Of a stretch of 64,000 nucleotides of DNA, positions 46,881-59,104 are shown one piece after another (position 1 is the stretch's first letter; each line of letters starts with the position of its first letter). Source of the stretch: Nemophila menziesii (Eukaryota; Streptophyta; Magnoliopsida; Boraginales; Hydrophyllaceae); assembly GCA_029959085.1 (NCBI GenBank), contig JARWIR010000003.1, forward strand, positions 35,026,005-35,090,004. The letters are read 5' to 3'. Made by a program: the position numbers and the translations under genes. The notes beneath the pieces were generated by a model. It did no database searches. It was not told the DNA's origin and saw only the letters and a list, made by a program, of their open reading frames with translations.

Positions 46881-46885
46881 CGGAG

Positions 46886-47197
46886 CTTAGTGAAAAGCTT
46901 GAAATTCTAAGGAGGCTTCCTTAGGTAGTGGATGTAGGGAAACCGAACCACTATACATCGTTGTGTATCTTTCTATCCCTACACTTTTTACTTTTCCGCA
47001 CTCTATATGCTTGATAAAATGCTTACATGAATAGTTTGATATTATTGTCTTTTAGGATTATCTAGTTCTTCACTATTTAGTTTGCTAAAACAATAGAATT
47101 CAAATTAGCTTTTAATTTTATTTACTTGAAATAAAATTAGCCGATTAATTTCCATTGTCCTATTCAACCCCCCTTCTAGGACGCATATAGAATATCA
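46886..47197 (+). repeat. Copia 3' LTR, second part
   Basis: 312 bp from CTTAGTGAAAAGC to AATATCA, completing the copia LTR after the Athila insertion. The 5-bp TSD TGTAT follows at 47198-47202. Confidence 0.95.
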
Positions 47198-47202
47198 TGT
47201 AT

Positions 47203-49316
47203 CATTTAATAATCAAAATATTCATACAAATAACAAAATATAAATCAAAGTGTAATAGTATAATTATGAAAACCTTTTCGTAGCAAGTGATTTGTTATAG
47301 AAAACAATAAAACCCTTAACTCTGCAGGTACTTTATAGCAACGAATAGCCATCAAACTCCAAGTGATTTTAGCTACTGTTCTTAAGCGCTAGGGTTTCCA
47401 TCCGTCTCGCTGTTGTTTTATCTAAGCAAAAACAACCATAAAACATCACACCCGATAAGAATTTGAACTCATCATTTGCTAGACCTGGGGTTTATATGTA
47501 TTAAATTCCTAAGTTTTTTTGCTAGGTTTAGATTTATTTCTATCTACGTCTGAATGGAAATCGAGTGAGTATGACTTCACTAAGAACATTTTTCATACTA
47601 AAAATAAAAAGACTATTTTAATTGTTTCTAAAGTACAATAATATACTTTTTTACTATACTTCTTCATCCAGATATAAATTGGGTTAGCTCTAAGAACTTG
47701 CAAACCTAAATATATAAGACTATTAGGTGTGACTGTCAATTGTTTAACTACATTGGATTTTCAAGAAATTACAGAAGATTCTTGAATCCCGTCAAAATTA
47801 TATGCAACAAATAAACAATAGAAGCATACAACTTTATAACTTTCTCCATAACCATTGGTTTATATACAACATAAATTTTCATATATTACCCAAACGAATA
47901 ATATAAATACAAATAAAGTTTATGAAGATAAAAAAAATGTAACATAATTATTCTGATAAGCATATATTGTTGAAAATACAAAGTTTACGATCGGGCTGGT
48001 AAAGTTTTTAACTAGCAGATTCAGACTCAGACACATAACCTGACATATATGTAAAACATATCAATTTAACCACGAGATTTGAATCGTCATTCAACAACAT
48101 TATCTCCAGCTACACCCTTCACAAACTTGGCTATTACTAATATTATTTATGTTCACATTTCTATTTCTTGCAAGCTTAGGTCAACAAAAATTCCTGCAAA
48201 AAGCCTGCAAGATCGATTTCTCATATCATCAATGTGATACTTGCCAAGCTAACAAATACAAGAGAACGAAATAAAATGAAGTTGAATGTAGTGTATCAAA
48301 ATAATCTAAAATGAGGATATTTATTGAAATGCAAAACATAAATTGTCGAAACTAAGATAAAAATTATATTTATTAGACAAAAAACTACCCTTATTCAATG
48401 ACCGTAATCATGGGTTATACCTGAAACATGACAGACCTTTCATTCATAAATTTTTGCATAGAACATGGATACCCTTTCAAAAAAAAAAAAAAGGAAAAGA
48501 AAGATAATTTGTAGAGTTCATAAGTGACTAGTTTATAACATTTTCATAATTAAGCAATAATATTTATTGGTTCACTTAAATTTTGACCTTGCTTATCTTA
48601 CACATAGAGACGATACCATCTTCTCTAGTTGATAACACTTCTCATTCCCATGCATTTTTCCTGTTTCTTTTTTCAATTGTTTTATGTCTTAAGAAAATAC
48701 ATTCATATTACATAGTATACCCACATCTAGCTCATCATTTTAATGATAAAATTTCAATCCAAAAACAAAAGAAAAAAATGATATTCCACCTTAAATCTCT
48801 GGCAATATTGTTAACAAATATTCATTACATTTGAATTTTGATAATAAAAATATCTATTTCAATTGAATGGGTTAAATGATGACGATTCTTCACGCTAATC
48901 ACCATAATCAAAATAGGTTGTTCTTTGAATCCTCATTAATAAATGCAATATAGGACATGAATGGGTTAATAATTAAATAGAGATATTAGAATTGAAATAA
49001 ACTCACCTACGTGTCTACTTCTTCCATAAAAATAATATGATGTCTGGAATAAAAAATAGTCAAACTTAGGATTTTCCACGGACTAACTACCTTTGTGATC
49101 TTCATTAGCTCATAGACGTCATAATGTACTTCCTCGAAGCCGATTACACGAGGAAACTTAGGATTCTCATAAAGAACGATGCCCCAGAGCTAAAATCATA
49201 TATAATGAAAGACAATGTGGTGGTTAGTGAACCTAAATATGCCACACTTTACAGTGTGTGTTGCGTATTTTAAAAAAAATACCTCTTTCTAACACAAGTA
49301 TTTTTGATATTGGCAG
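47203..49316. other. Intergenic, no gene recognised
   Basis: AT-rich. The frame 48583-48834 is hydrophobic/low-complexity without a domain. Around 49125-49200 the plus strand reads FLEADYTRKLRILIKNDAPE in one frame, which may be an upstream exon of the Ulp1-like remnant, but without clear splice signals. Confidence 0.45.
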
Positions 49317-49688
49317 ACGCCGCAAACATTTCCACCCACATCTGCGAAAAGTTCAAGTGTTGGGTTGGTAATCACAAAAAAGTGCTCATTCTGATAAAGA
49401 GGGACAACTCTATAACCGCTCATTGGTCTTTACTTGTATGGTCTGACATGGAGAGAATGTTCTACCACTACAACACGCTATCAGCAGGAGCAAGGTCGTC
49501 ACTTAGTGCGAAAGCTAATTCATACGCAGAGTTGGTGTACAAGTGCCTGCTAGACAACCTATTTAATGTGTTTCGTTTACCGGAAGGAACACAACGATCG
49601 CAAGAGTTGGTCCACCTTGAACACGTACATTGCAACCACCAAAAATGCAAAAACAAGGACTTTGGGATTTACATGTTATGCTACGCAC

Positions 49689-50351
<663 letters not shown>

Positions 50352-50529
50352 CTATGCACTATGCATGCTGAAAGGCCAAGAGTTTCCTCAATAATTTTTA
50401 TGAACAGGTGTAGATGAGTTACAAATGAAGATGATTTCTCGTATTCAGAATGACGGGTTCACATCGCAAACTGTGTTGGACAAACACGAAATCCATTGTG
50501 GGCCACCCAATAAAATTCATAAGATGTAA

Positions 50530-51456
50530 GATTGCATACGCTTTTTACACTTGCTCCATGTTGTTCATTGCGTCCATCTGATAAGTTTACGCGCAAATAA
50601 TGACCCTGAATAAGTGGTTCTTATATATCCTTGATATTTTTCTTACTTTAATAAAACTGCTGATTGATTTATTATGCCTATAACATGTTATGTTGTTATG
50701 TTTGTTTCTTAATATGTACTATATCAAACACGGTGATAGTCTAGTATCTTTACGTAAATCCACTCGGGAAACAAAGATGATACAAACAACCCAATATAGA
50801 ATGGTCAAGAAGGATAGGTGAAATGTTGACATGGTTTTCAAGTTTCTTAAAGATTAATATCATTGATGGCCCGACTTAATGTTGTCGATAGCCCAGTTAC
50901 AAGTATGTGGTAGCCCACTAAAATCACACTACGAACCCAGCATAGTTAACGTGTAGACAACTCTCATCACTTACACGAAAACACCTTACTATACAGTAAC
51001 CACCCACAAACTATGCACACGAATTACATCCAACATCAAGTAGATCCATTCATTAATCAAGTATCACAAAATACGTTTCCAGATTTCATTACACAATAAA
51101 GTCATTACAAAACCCACAATAATAGTCATTAACAAAACCATCACTAATTAGAGTAACAACATAGGTGATATCATAAACAAAACATCGAGTCAGCAACTGT
51201 AGCAACCAAAAATAAATCCATTAACTCAATCCAACTCCACCACCACGCCATCTTATATGGAATGCACATCTACTAGCATTGTGAATGCTCGGATACGTCG
51301 ACTTTTCTACAGACCACATCTTAGAGTACCATATCTGAATATAAAGGAGACTTAGAAACTTATTGAATTCTTAGCATATGCTTAAGTAAAACTCTATTGC
51401 ACAAACCATTTATGTTTAACCGGTAAATAATGTTCAGTGCGTGGCACTACAGGTTC
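50530..51456. other. Spacer between two convergent broken genes
   Basis: AT-rich with no recognisable coding sequence. It would contain the 3' ends of the plus-strand Ulp1 remnant and the minus-strand gene at 51457. Confidence 0.5.
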
Positions 51457-52551
51457 CTAACCAGCAACAACACGTCTAGATGCTGACCGGACTATACAAC
51501 CTCTCACATATGTAGTTCCTACATTCGTTTCAAGCTGAAGATTGATAGGTTTATCTGTATTATACGCATCATCTAGTTCACACACAGCCATCGAAATCGT
51601 GTCAAGAGCGCCAGCTACCCCAGTTACATCGTCAATCCCGTCCGACCCACTAGCAAGCATATCGGGTGTCAACTGTGACTAGACATATAGCAACTCTATC
51701 TCGTTAAGCGTCAAATCAAACGGGTTCACCTAGAGAAACACGAAACATATCACTATATTAGGGAGAGATTTTGCAATATACACATATTGTGAACTACATA
51801 TAATACATTTGCCAGGTTGTATATTCTTGAATAACTTTGGCAACACTTTAGATTTTAAATGTAGGTTCCATTTGAGTATGCGTTGAAATAAGCCCGGATA
51901 CGGTGGTGAATAGTCTACATGCTCGAAGAACCAACCCTATAGACAAAAAGATGGTTAATACAAAATAAATAAACATTGATAGTTGAACTCAGAAAGTACC
52001 ACAAAAATCCTACAACAACCCAGTAGTGCGATACACTTCCCCGCAATGATCTTAGTCATTACAGTGTGGCATATATCTCTTGCCCAATCATATTCACGTA
52101 TATGTGCAACGTTCTCACACACTCTAACTATCCATCGCGGGATCATATAATTACCAAATGGATAAAAAGTCGTGACCTTCTCAAGAGTCAACTTTGCAAG
52201 ATCTTTAGTTTGTACTGGTTCCTTTAACAAGATTTGTAATCTCTGCTTCACAATCGACAGTTTCAGTTTTCCTTTCTGTCAAGAAAAAATGACCTCTAAA
52301 CCATTTAGAATCCTCTCCCGTGTCACGCTTGTCCAGTACAGGCTTTGTCCCCCCCTCGACACCCATGATAATTTTTATATCCGTGGGCGTGAGTTTGACC
52401 ATCTTCCCTGCTATAACAAACCCTCCATCTCGGTTGTTGTAGGTATTTTGTAACATCTCGACAAGCCGCTCGTTAGGCTGGTCTTTCTTTTCGCTAACTT
52501 GTATTCCACCAAGCAGGTTGTAGAATGGAAGCCTTCGTATAGCGTGTAGTT

Positions 52552-55500
52552 CAATGTTGTCACCAGGCGCGCCTAGTCGTGACTAGGCGATAGGCGAAGG
52601 TGAGGCGCCCATAAGGCGCCTAGTATTAAGGCCAGGTGCGAAAGGTTATTAGTCGTTGCCTAGTCGGTCGCCTGGCTCATTTCGATAGGCAACGACTAGG
52701 CCCAAAGTCGATGGCCTTTTACCAAAAACCCATTTTTCCCCAGTTTTTCACTCTTTATTATTCATCCCAATAGCAAATATTTTAAACCCATAACATGACC
52801 CAATATTTTAAGGGTTTAAAACAAAAATAACACGTTTAAAAAAAAGAAAAGTCAGACTCTTTCTTCTTCAAGACAAGCTACGACCCTCTTCTGCTGCTGC
52901 TCTTCTCTTCTTCTGCGAGTTTGCTGCTGCCAACACCTTTCTTCTTGTGACAAAAAAGGTTAGTTGCTTCTCAAAACTCTTATATTAGCTTGTTAGAGAT
53001 CGTATAAGGCTATAAGCATGTTTTGGTTGATAAAAAAGTGACTTTTTAATTTTATTTTAGTGATCAAAGTTCTAATCTTTTCTCAAAACTCTTAAATGTT
53101 AGCATGTATATAAACATTTTAAAACTGAAAATTGCATGAAAATTATGTTGTATAAGCATGTTAATGACAATGTATAAGAAAACGGTTGTTGGATAATGAC
53201 TTAATCATGAATCGCTGCTGCTGGTTTTAGACTTTTAATTGCTTAGTGGCTGCTGGTTTTAGACTTTTAATTGCTTAGTGCCTGCTACTTTTAATTTCTT
53301 GGTATTTCTTTCGGAACAGCATACTGTTACTGTTAGTTTATAATTTATTATACAATATACTATAGCTGCTGCTTATTGTTAGTGTTAGTTTATAATTTAT
53401 TATTACATGCACCATGGTCGACTCAATTTATTATACAATACAGTAATACACTAAAGCTTAATTTATGTTTTTTTTTATGTTATTACTTATTACTTATTAG
53501 CATTTTACAGATCTGGATTTCCGAATTTCTAAGTGTTATAGACTTATAGTTTTGTAAAATCCATTAATGGTTCTTGTTTATATTCTATAGGGGCAATGGA
53601 ATGAGAAGGGCAATCAAATTCTTCTAAGAGAGATCCCGGTTGGAAATACAACTACTTGAAGGATCCTAAAGATCCTAACAAAGTGACGTGCAACTTTTGT
53701 GGCAAGACAACCTCGGGGGGGATTTGCCGAGCCAAGCAACATCTTGTAGGAAACGCGAAAAACAAGAAAGTGTGATATGTCCACCAGAGGTAATAGCAGA
53801 GTTGAAAAATTATATGAATAACAAGAAATCTCAAAAGACGGCAAGTTATGGTAGGCTAGACATAGATGATTTTTAAGATGTCGAAGAGTTTGGAGATGAT
53901 GAAGTTGAGGTTATTGAAGATGCTCGGGTTGGACAAAAAAGAGGAAAAGCATCTTGTATGGGAGGAGCCAACAAGAAGGGATCGGGACTAGCGAAGAAAT
54001 GTCCCGTGGATTTGTTTTTGAACCAAAATATAGGCCAAAAGGAATCTCAAAAGAGACAAACAAGCATGGTGGAACATTGCGACAAACAAGCGAGGGATAG
54101 GACAATTCAATATATAGCTAGATTTTTCTACCAAGTCGGGGTTGCATTCAATGTCGCCAACTTAGAGAGTTATAAACAAATGGTTGAGGCTATTGGTAGG
54201 TTTGGACCAAACTTGAAGCCACCTAGTTATCATGAGCTAAGAGTTCCACTACTAAAAAAAGAGTTGGAGATTACTAGAATTTCGCTCGCCAATCATAAGT
54301 TAGAATGGGCAAAATCGGGATGTTCAATCATGTCCGATAGATGGACTGATAGAAACCGTAAGAGCATAATCAATCTAATGGTGAATTGTTCTTTAAGAAC
54401 AATGTTCTTAGAGTCGACCGATGCATCATCGATTGAGAAGAGTGGACATCAAATTTTTGAGTTACTTGATAAGTTTGTGGATACGGTTGGGGAGAGGAAT
54501 GTCATACAAGTGGTCACCGACAATGGTAGCAATTACAAAATAGCCAGTAAGTTGTTCTTATATAATTTAATTTTAGTATATAACTTATCACTTATATTGT
54601 TACTTAGTTTGTGATTTTAGTAGTGCTTACTATTTTGTTTCGTTTTTGTTTAATGGTAGGGAGACTTTTGGAAGCAAAACGACCACAAATTTATTGGACT
54701 CCATGTGCGACTCATTGTGTGGATCTTATGTTGGAAGACATTGGGAAGATTCCAAATGTGAAAAAGACTATTGAGAGAGGTATTTTTCTTGTTGGTTATA
54801 TTTATGACCATCTTGGGGTTTTAAATTTGATGAAAAGTTTCACAAATAACAAGAATTTGGTGAGAACGGGAGTCACTCGATTTGCTATTACTTTTCTCAC
54901 ATTGAGTAGCATTCATAACCAAAAGAACCATCTTCGGAAAATGTTCACATCCGAGCAATGGGTCAAGAGTAAATGGGCAAAATAAGCAAAGGATAAAAGA
55001 TCACAAGAAATTGTAATAATGCCATCTTTTTGGAATAACGTGGTATATATCTTGAAGATTATGGGTCCTCTTGTGAAAGTCCTTCGTCTTGTTGATAATG
55101 AAAATAAGTCGGCAATGCGATATATTTATGAAGCTATGGATAGAGCCAAGGAGACAAATCAAAAGTCTTTGGAAGGTAACAAAGTGAAGTATAAGGAAAA
55201 TTTCAAGATCATTGATAATAGGTGGGAGTGTCAACTTCACCGTCCATTACATGCAGCAGGTCATTACTTGAACCCCGAGTTCTTCTATAGTGATCCCGCC
55301 ATTGAGAATGACAGTGAATTGTTTAGTGGCTTAATGGCATGTGTCACGAAATTGCATCCCGTAGCATCAGAACAAGATGATATTATGGATCAACTCCATT
55401 TGTACAAGAAAGCCGAAGGAATTTTTGGGAATGCAATGGCGATTCGGGCAAGGAAGACCAAATCCCCAGGTTTGAACTTCTTAGAATTATTGTCAAGAAT

Positions 55501-56476
55501 TACTTATATTTTCATAATCGTTTGTTTAATTGATTTTTTTCCTTTGTATCCGAATGGTGGAGTTTGTTTGGAGCTTCGGCACCAAAGTTGTAACAATTTG
55601 CTATCAAGATCTTATCATTGACATGTAGTGCGACGAGATGTGATTGTAATTGGAGCGTGTTTGAGCATGTGAGTATTGTATATTTATACTCTTATTGTTT
55701 ACTATTTTGAACTTAAATTTGAATAAAATTATGTAATCAAATTATATATTTCATATTTATTTTACAGATTCACTCGAAGAAAAGAAACAAAATTTCCCAT
55801 AAAAAGTTACAAGACTTGGTATTTGTCAAGTATAACCAAACTCTTAAGGCTCGCCATGACATGAAGAATATTGTTGATCCAATCTCGTTGAAAGATATTG
55901 ATTATTCAAATGAGTGGTTGGTTGGGGAAATGAGTGCTGATTTGGATGCATCGGAAGAGTTAGTTCACGATGGTGGTGATTTGACATGGGGTTTAGTGGG
56001 AAGAGCTAGTGGAGTTGGAGAACCGAGTAGGGTTACTAGACAAGCTTCGAGTTCAAGGTCGAGGCTCGTAGATGAACCACTTGAAGATGTTGAAGAAGAG
56101 GATGAAGAGATTGTGGATTATGAAAACAAGCATGAGGACGAGGATATTATGGATGAGAATTTTGATGATGATGACATGGACGAGGATGATATGGAGTAGA
56201 GGTTGTGAAATTTTGAGTCTAGAGAGCGAATTTTGTGACATTTCACGTCTTTCTTTTGAGTTTTTAGTATCTAATGCGTTTCTATGACATTTTTTAGCTT
56301 AAAATTAATCAATATATCTATTATTTGCTTATTTAAGTAGGATATCTATATATATACATAATTTATCGATATTTATCGTCTCACTTCGCTTGGGCTAACA
56401 CCTAGGCTATCGCCTAGAGCCTCAGGCTATTTGGGGGTCCGTCGACTTTTGTCGACTTCGCCTCATGACAACCTTG
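52552..56476 (+). mobile_element. Second hAT DNA transposon (3.9 kb, 8-bp TSD)
   Basis: The ends pair as CAATGTTGTCA (52552) and TGACAACCTTG (56476). GTGTAGTT flanks it at 52544-52551 and 56477-56484. Subterminal blocks rich in GCGCCTAGTCG / CGCCTAGGC motifs occupy 52565-52700 and 56380-56465. It carries a DUF659/BED-type hAT transposase on the plus strand. Its TIR differs from the first hAT (22060-26377), so they are different families. Confidence 0.93.
53594..56199 (+). pseudogene. hAT transposase (BED finger, DUF659, hAT dimerisation), decayed
   Basis: A BED-like zinc finger lies at about 53640-53760 (CNFCGK type) with frame changes. The DUF659 core is at 53958-54550, with SDRWTDRNRKSIINLMV and VVTDNGSNYKIA. 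An intron (about 54551-54658) joins to RLLEAKRPQIYWTPCATHCVDLML. A stop follows at AK-stop-AKDK (TAA about 54983; Glu expected). The C-terminal part includes LHAAGHYLNPEFFY near 55250, and then an intron whose acceptor near 55553 lacks AG. The dimerisation block WSLFGASAPKLQQFAIKILSLTCSA and FEHIHSKKRN (after an intron ending TTTTACAG near 55768) complete it. The tail to 56199 is extremely acidic. Several independent defects make it non-functional. Confidence 0.87.
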
Positions 56477-57755
56477 GTGTAGTTGGAGCATTGTCACCTT
56501 TTTGTTATAAATACATTGAAAACAACATCGAAGGTCGATATGTAGTGCATTTTTTTCACGCTGCATAATATAAAACAAAACAGAGAATTATTACACTAGA
56601 TACATATTATTTTTACTAGGTTGTCCGTCAACCAGTTTTGATTATATTATTTCTTAATTTTTTAATACTTTTGCCACTATCGAATTAACCTTTTAAGAAC
56701 CATGAGAAATGTTATCAAGTATATACTCTAGTATTCTTGGACATATATATATTTGCATAATAGGAACACTTTAATTTGATATACGACACTCTACGTGAGT
56801 CAGCCCACAACCTTAAAAGCAAAAACTACCCATTTCCATATCAGCTAGAAGTGCCACATATAACACTCAAGACTACATATACTACATAAATTAACAAATA
56901 ACAATATCTGATAAGAAAAAACTACTTTCAGCACTATACTCGGGCGTGGGATCAAGTTCCGTGGACGGGCTTTTCTTTGCCTTATTTTCGTCTGAGCCCG
57001 GCTGGTGCGCTTCACCACAACCGATTTTGTTTTCTTCCAGGATTTTTCCATACGTTTGACCACCTTTTTCAGCTAATAAAACACAAACAAATATGCCACG
57101 AGAAAACAATATTTAACATGGAGACCAACGATGTATATATGCTCTAAAATTCATAAAACATATACTTATGATTACACACGTATTTTGATTACGTTTTAAC
57201 ATTTTTCGGATGCAATGAATACCCTTCATAACCTAAGGTTTTGGGTTAAACTTCTGTCGACGATATAAACACTAAAAAATGCAGATTTTATAAATTATTA
57301 CAACTTGTTTTTGTAAATAAGGATGGGAGTTTATTATAGTGTCCATTCGTCAGAGTTGGCCATGTCGGGATTTGGGTTGAGCAGACAAGTGGCCTTACAT
57401 TGTGTTCTACCAATAGGTTGGCCTTGCTTATTTTATTCGGCTAACAAGTACGGTGCTCAAACTAGTACGAACACCCCTAACTGGTACCTTCGCCATCGTC
57501 TCCATGACGGAGGAAAACTTGAGTCTGCACAAACACACACGCCAAACCAGTAATTAAAACAGAGCGAATCCCATAGTCCAACAACTAAACACGGAAACAC
57601 CGGGGAATTAATTCATACCTTTTACTTTTGACGGAAGAATTCCGTCCAATGGTATTAAATTTTTCCAGCAAATTCGTGGCCCTAGATTTTTTTGCGACTT
57701 TCATGGACGGTGTTAACACTTTTTCAGACCTTTCTCTTCGATTTCTGCGGAACAT

Positions 57756-58259
57756 TTATCTCTGTAATTTGACAACAACCGTACCCAATCTTAGAACGCG
57801 CGAAATCCCATTACTGAACAATCAATCACTGATAGTTTAGGGTTTTGCTACATACTTTTTAGTTCCGCTGGAGGAGCGTCGTCAGAATGAATTGGTCGAC
57901 TACGGGTTACTCAAACAACTGGGTTGTTCGCTGCCTTTTTCGTACCCACAATCGCCATGCTTTCTAGCTTTATTAATTGCTTCTTAACTTTTGTCATCGG
58001 CGGAGAGATAGTAATGGGCTACGATGTTGAGCATCGTTTCATCTACTCCGGCCTTGCCGGTTGAGAGAAAATGAAAAGCCTATGGGCACAATAAATGTTT
58101 TTGCTGTAATGAGTATTGACTGTGGAGAGACGTTTGGTTTATAAGTCTTATATGTGCATAATTACTAACAAGAATATTAGTCACATTAAACCCAAATTCT
58201 TTAATAGACTTTTTAGTGACAAAAACATTAGGCTGTGGTCTGTTTGAGTTATTGAACCT
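57756..58259. other. Upstream region of the broken minus-strand gene
   Basis: Would contain the promoter of the PMD/DUF1985-like gene. No further coding signal and no TIR recognised. Confidence 0.45.
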
Positions 58260-58268
58260 TAATTTTAT

Positions 58269-58437
58269 GAGTAAGGATATATACTACCCAAAATCATACC
58301 ACCTAAATACCAATTAAGGACGCGACGTGAATTGGTTGGTAATAAATAGATCATGAAAATAAATAGATTAACGATTTATAACCAACTAACTTATGCCACG
58401 TCATTGACTGATATTTAGGTGGTATATATCATTATTC
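58269..58437. mobile_element. Degenerate foldback MITE (~169 bp)
   Basis: Starts GAGTAAGGATATATAC and ends with GTATATATCATTATTC. The two arms pair imperfectly and both contain the ACCACCTAAATA core. The flanks TAATTTTAT (58260-58268) and CAAATTTAT (58438-58446) look like a decayed 9-bp TSD. The GAGTAA start and ACC(C)-rich arm recall the fresh MITE at 16614-16805, suggesting an older relative. Confidence 0.65.
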
Positions 58438-58446
58438 CAAATTTAT

Positions 58447-59104
58447 TTACAATTTATAATTAATAGGATTAGAGATATTTTAATAATTAATCTTGATTTT
58501 GGTTTAAGTGGGTTTTACCCTTTGAGTCATTTTTTTTGTTCGAAAACCCTTTTAGTCATAATTAAGTGGATATCATTTTCCTTTTTTTGATTATTAATTA
58601 GACATTGTTCTTTTAATAAAATGTGTAAAATGAAGAATTATTCCGTGAATCTAGATAGTATAGTTCAAATTTCGTCACAATGCTCAGAATTAAGTGGAGA
58701 TTAAATCCTAATCGAATCACTACAAATATTATCTATTATTGCTTTCCGTCATTAAGCTAACGGTAACTAGAAATAAAAAAATATTTTACTACAACCAAAT
58801 AGCATCATATTCGGACACGTGATATATATATCTTGATGCGAAATATACGGTACAGTGTCGTTTAAATTTTTAACTTTAAATTTCTTTTAACCTCCATTTT
58901 CAATTAAAAAATAAATTCGAAAAAGAAAGGCGCCAATTTTGGCTCTTAACTCCCGCGGCTTTTTTTTCATCGCCGCTCTTCGTTACACACCCACCCATAT
59001 TCAGACAAACGCACACACACATATATATAAACACACACACACACATAGACACACTAAATATACACACACTTGGATTTAGTCACTGTATATTTCTTCGTCG
59101 GAAA
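58447..59104 (+). promoter_or_regulatory. FBL17 upstream region
   Basis: AT-rich promoter. TTTGGCGCC-like sequence appears as AAAGGCGCCAATTTTGGCTC at about 58926-58945, and CCCGCGGC at 58952. E2F sites (TTTSGCGC) are expected in cell-cycle genes, but this match is only approximate. CA-rich microsatellite-like 5' UTR sequence (58985-59070) with TATATATAA at about 59021 precedes the ATG. Confidence 0.45.

Larger units (their letters stand above)
26821..47197 (+). mobile_element. Ty1/copia LTR retrotransposon, 3' LTR split by a nested Athila element
   Basis: The 5' LTR is 26821-27959 and the 3' LTR is 33218-34044 plus 46886-47197. The two pieces add to 1139 bp, exactly the 5' LTR length. Both LTRs begin TG and end CA, with the 5-bp TSD TGTAT at 26816-26820 and 47198-47202. 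A PBS follows the 5' LTR and a polypurine tract precedes the 3' LTR. Gag, protease, integrase, reverse transcriptase and RNase H lie in copia order on the plus strand. Without the insert the element is about 7.5 kb. The LTRs differ at about ten positions by eye, so the insertion is fairly young. Confidence 0.96.
51457..57755 (-). pseudogene. PMD/DUF1985-like gene, split by a hAT insertion and decayed
   Basis: A minus-strand multi-exon remnant. Exon 1 (57755-57619) begins MFRRNRRERSEK, basic, with a GT donor. Exon-like blocks follow at about 57524, 57072-56930 (Lys/Arg-rich) and from 56560. The last is cut by the hAT at the duplicated GTGTAGTT and continues at 52551 as AIRRLPFYNLLGGIQVS, then KMVKLTPTDIKIIMGVEGG. 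That block has the shape of PMD/DUF1985 proteins ('LTxxDxxxIMGL'). Later blocks are FYPFGNYMIPRWIVRVCENVA (about 52100-52180), GWFFEHVDYSPPYPGLFQRIL (about 51870-51936) and VNPFDLTLNEIELLYV-stop-SQLTPDM (about 51640-51733). There is a one-base frame change near 52250 and at least one in-frame TAG (probably CAG originally). Exon borders other than exon 1 are approximate. Confidence 0.65.
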
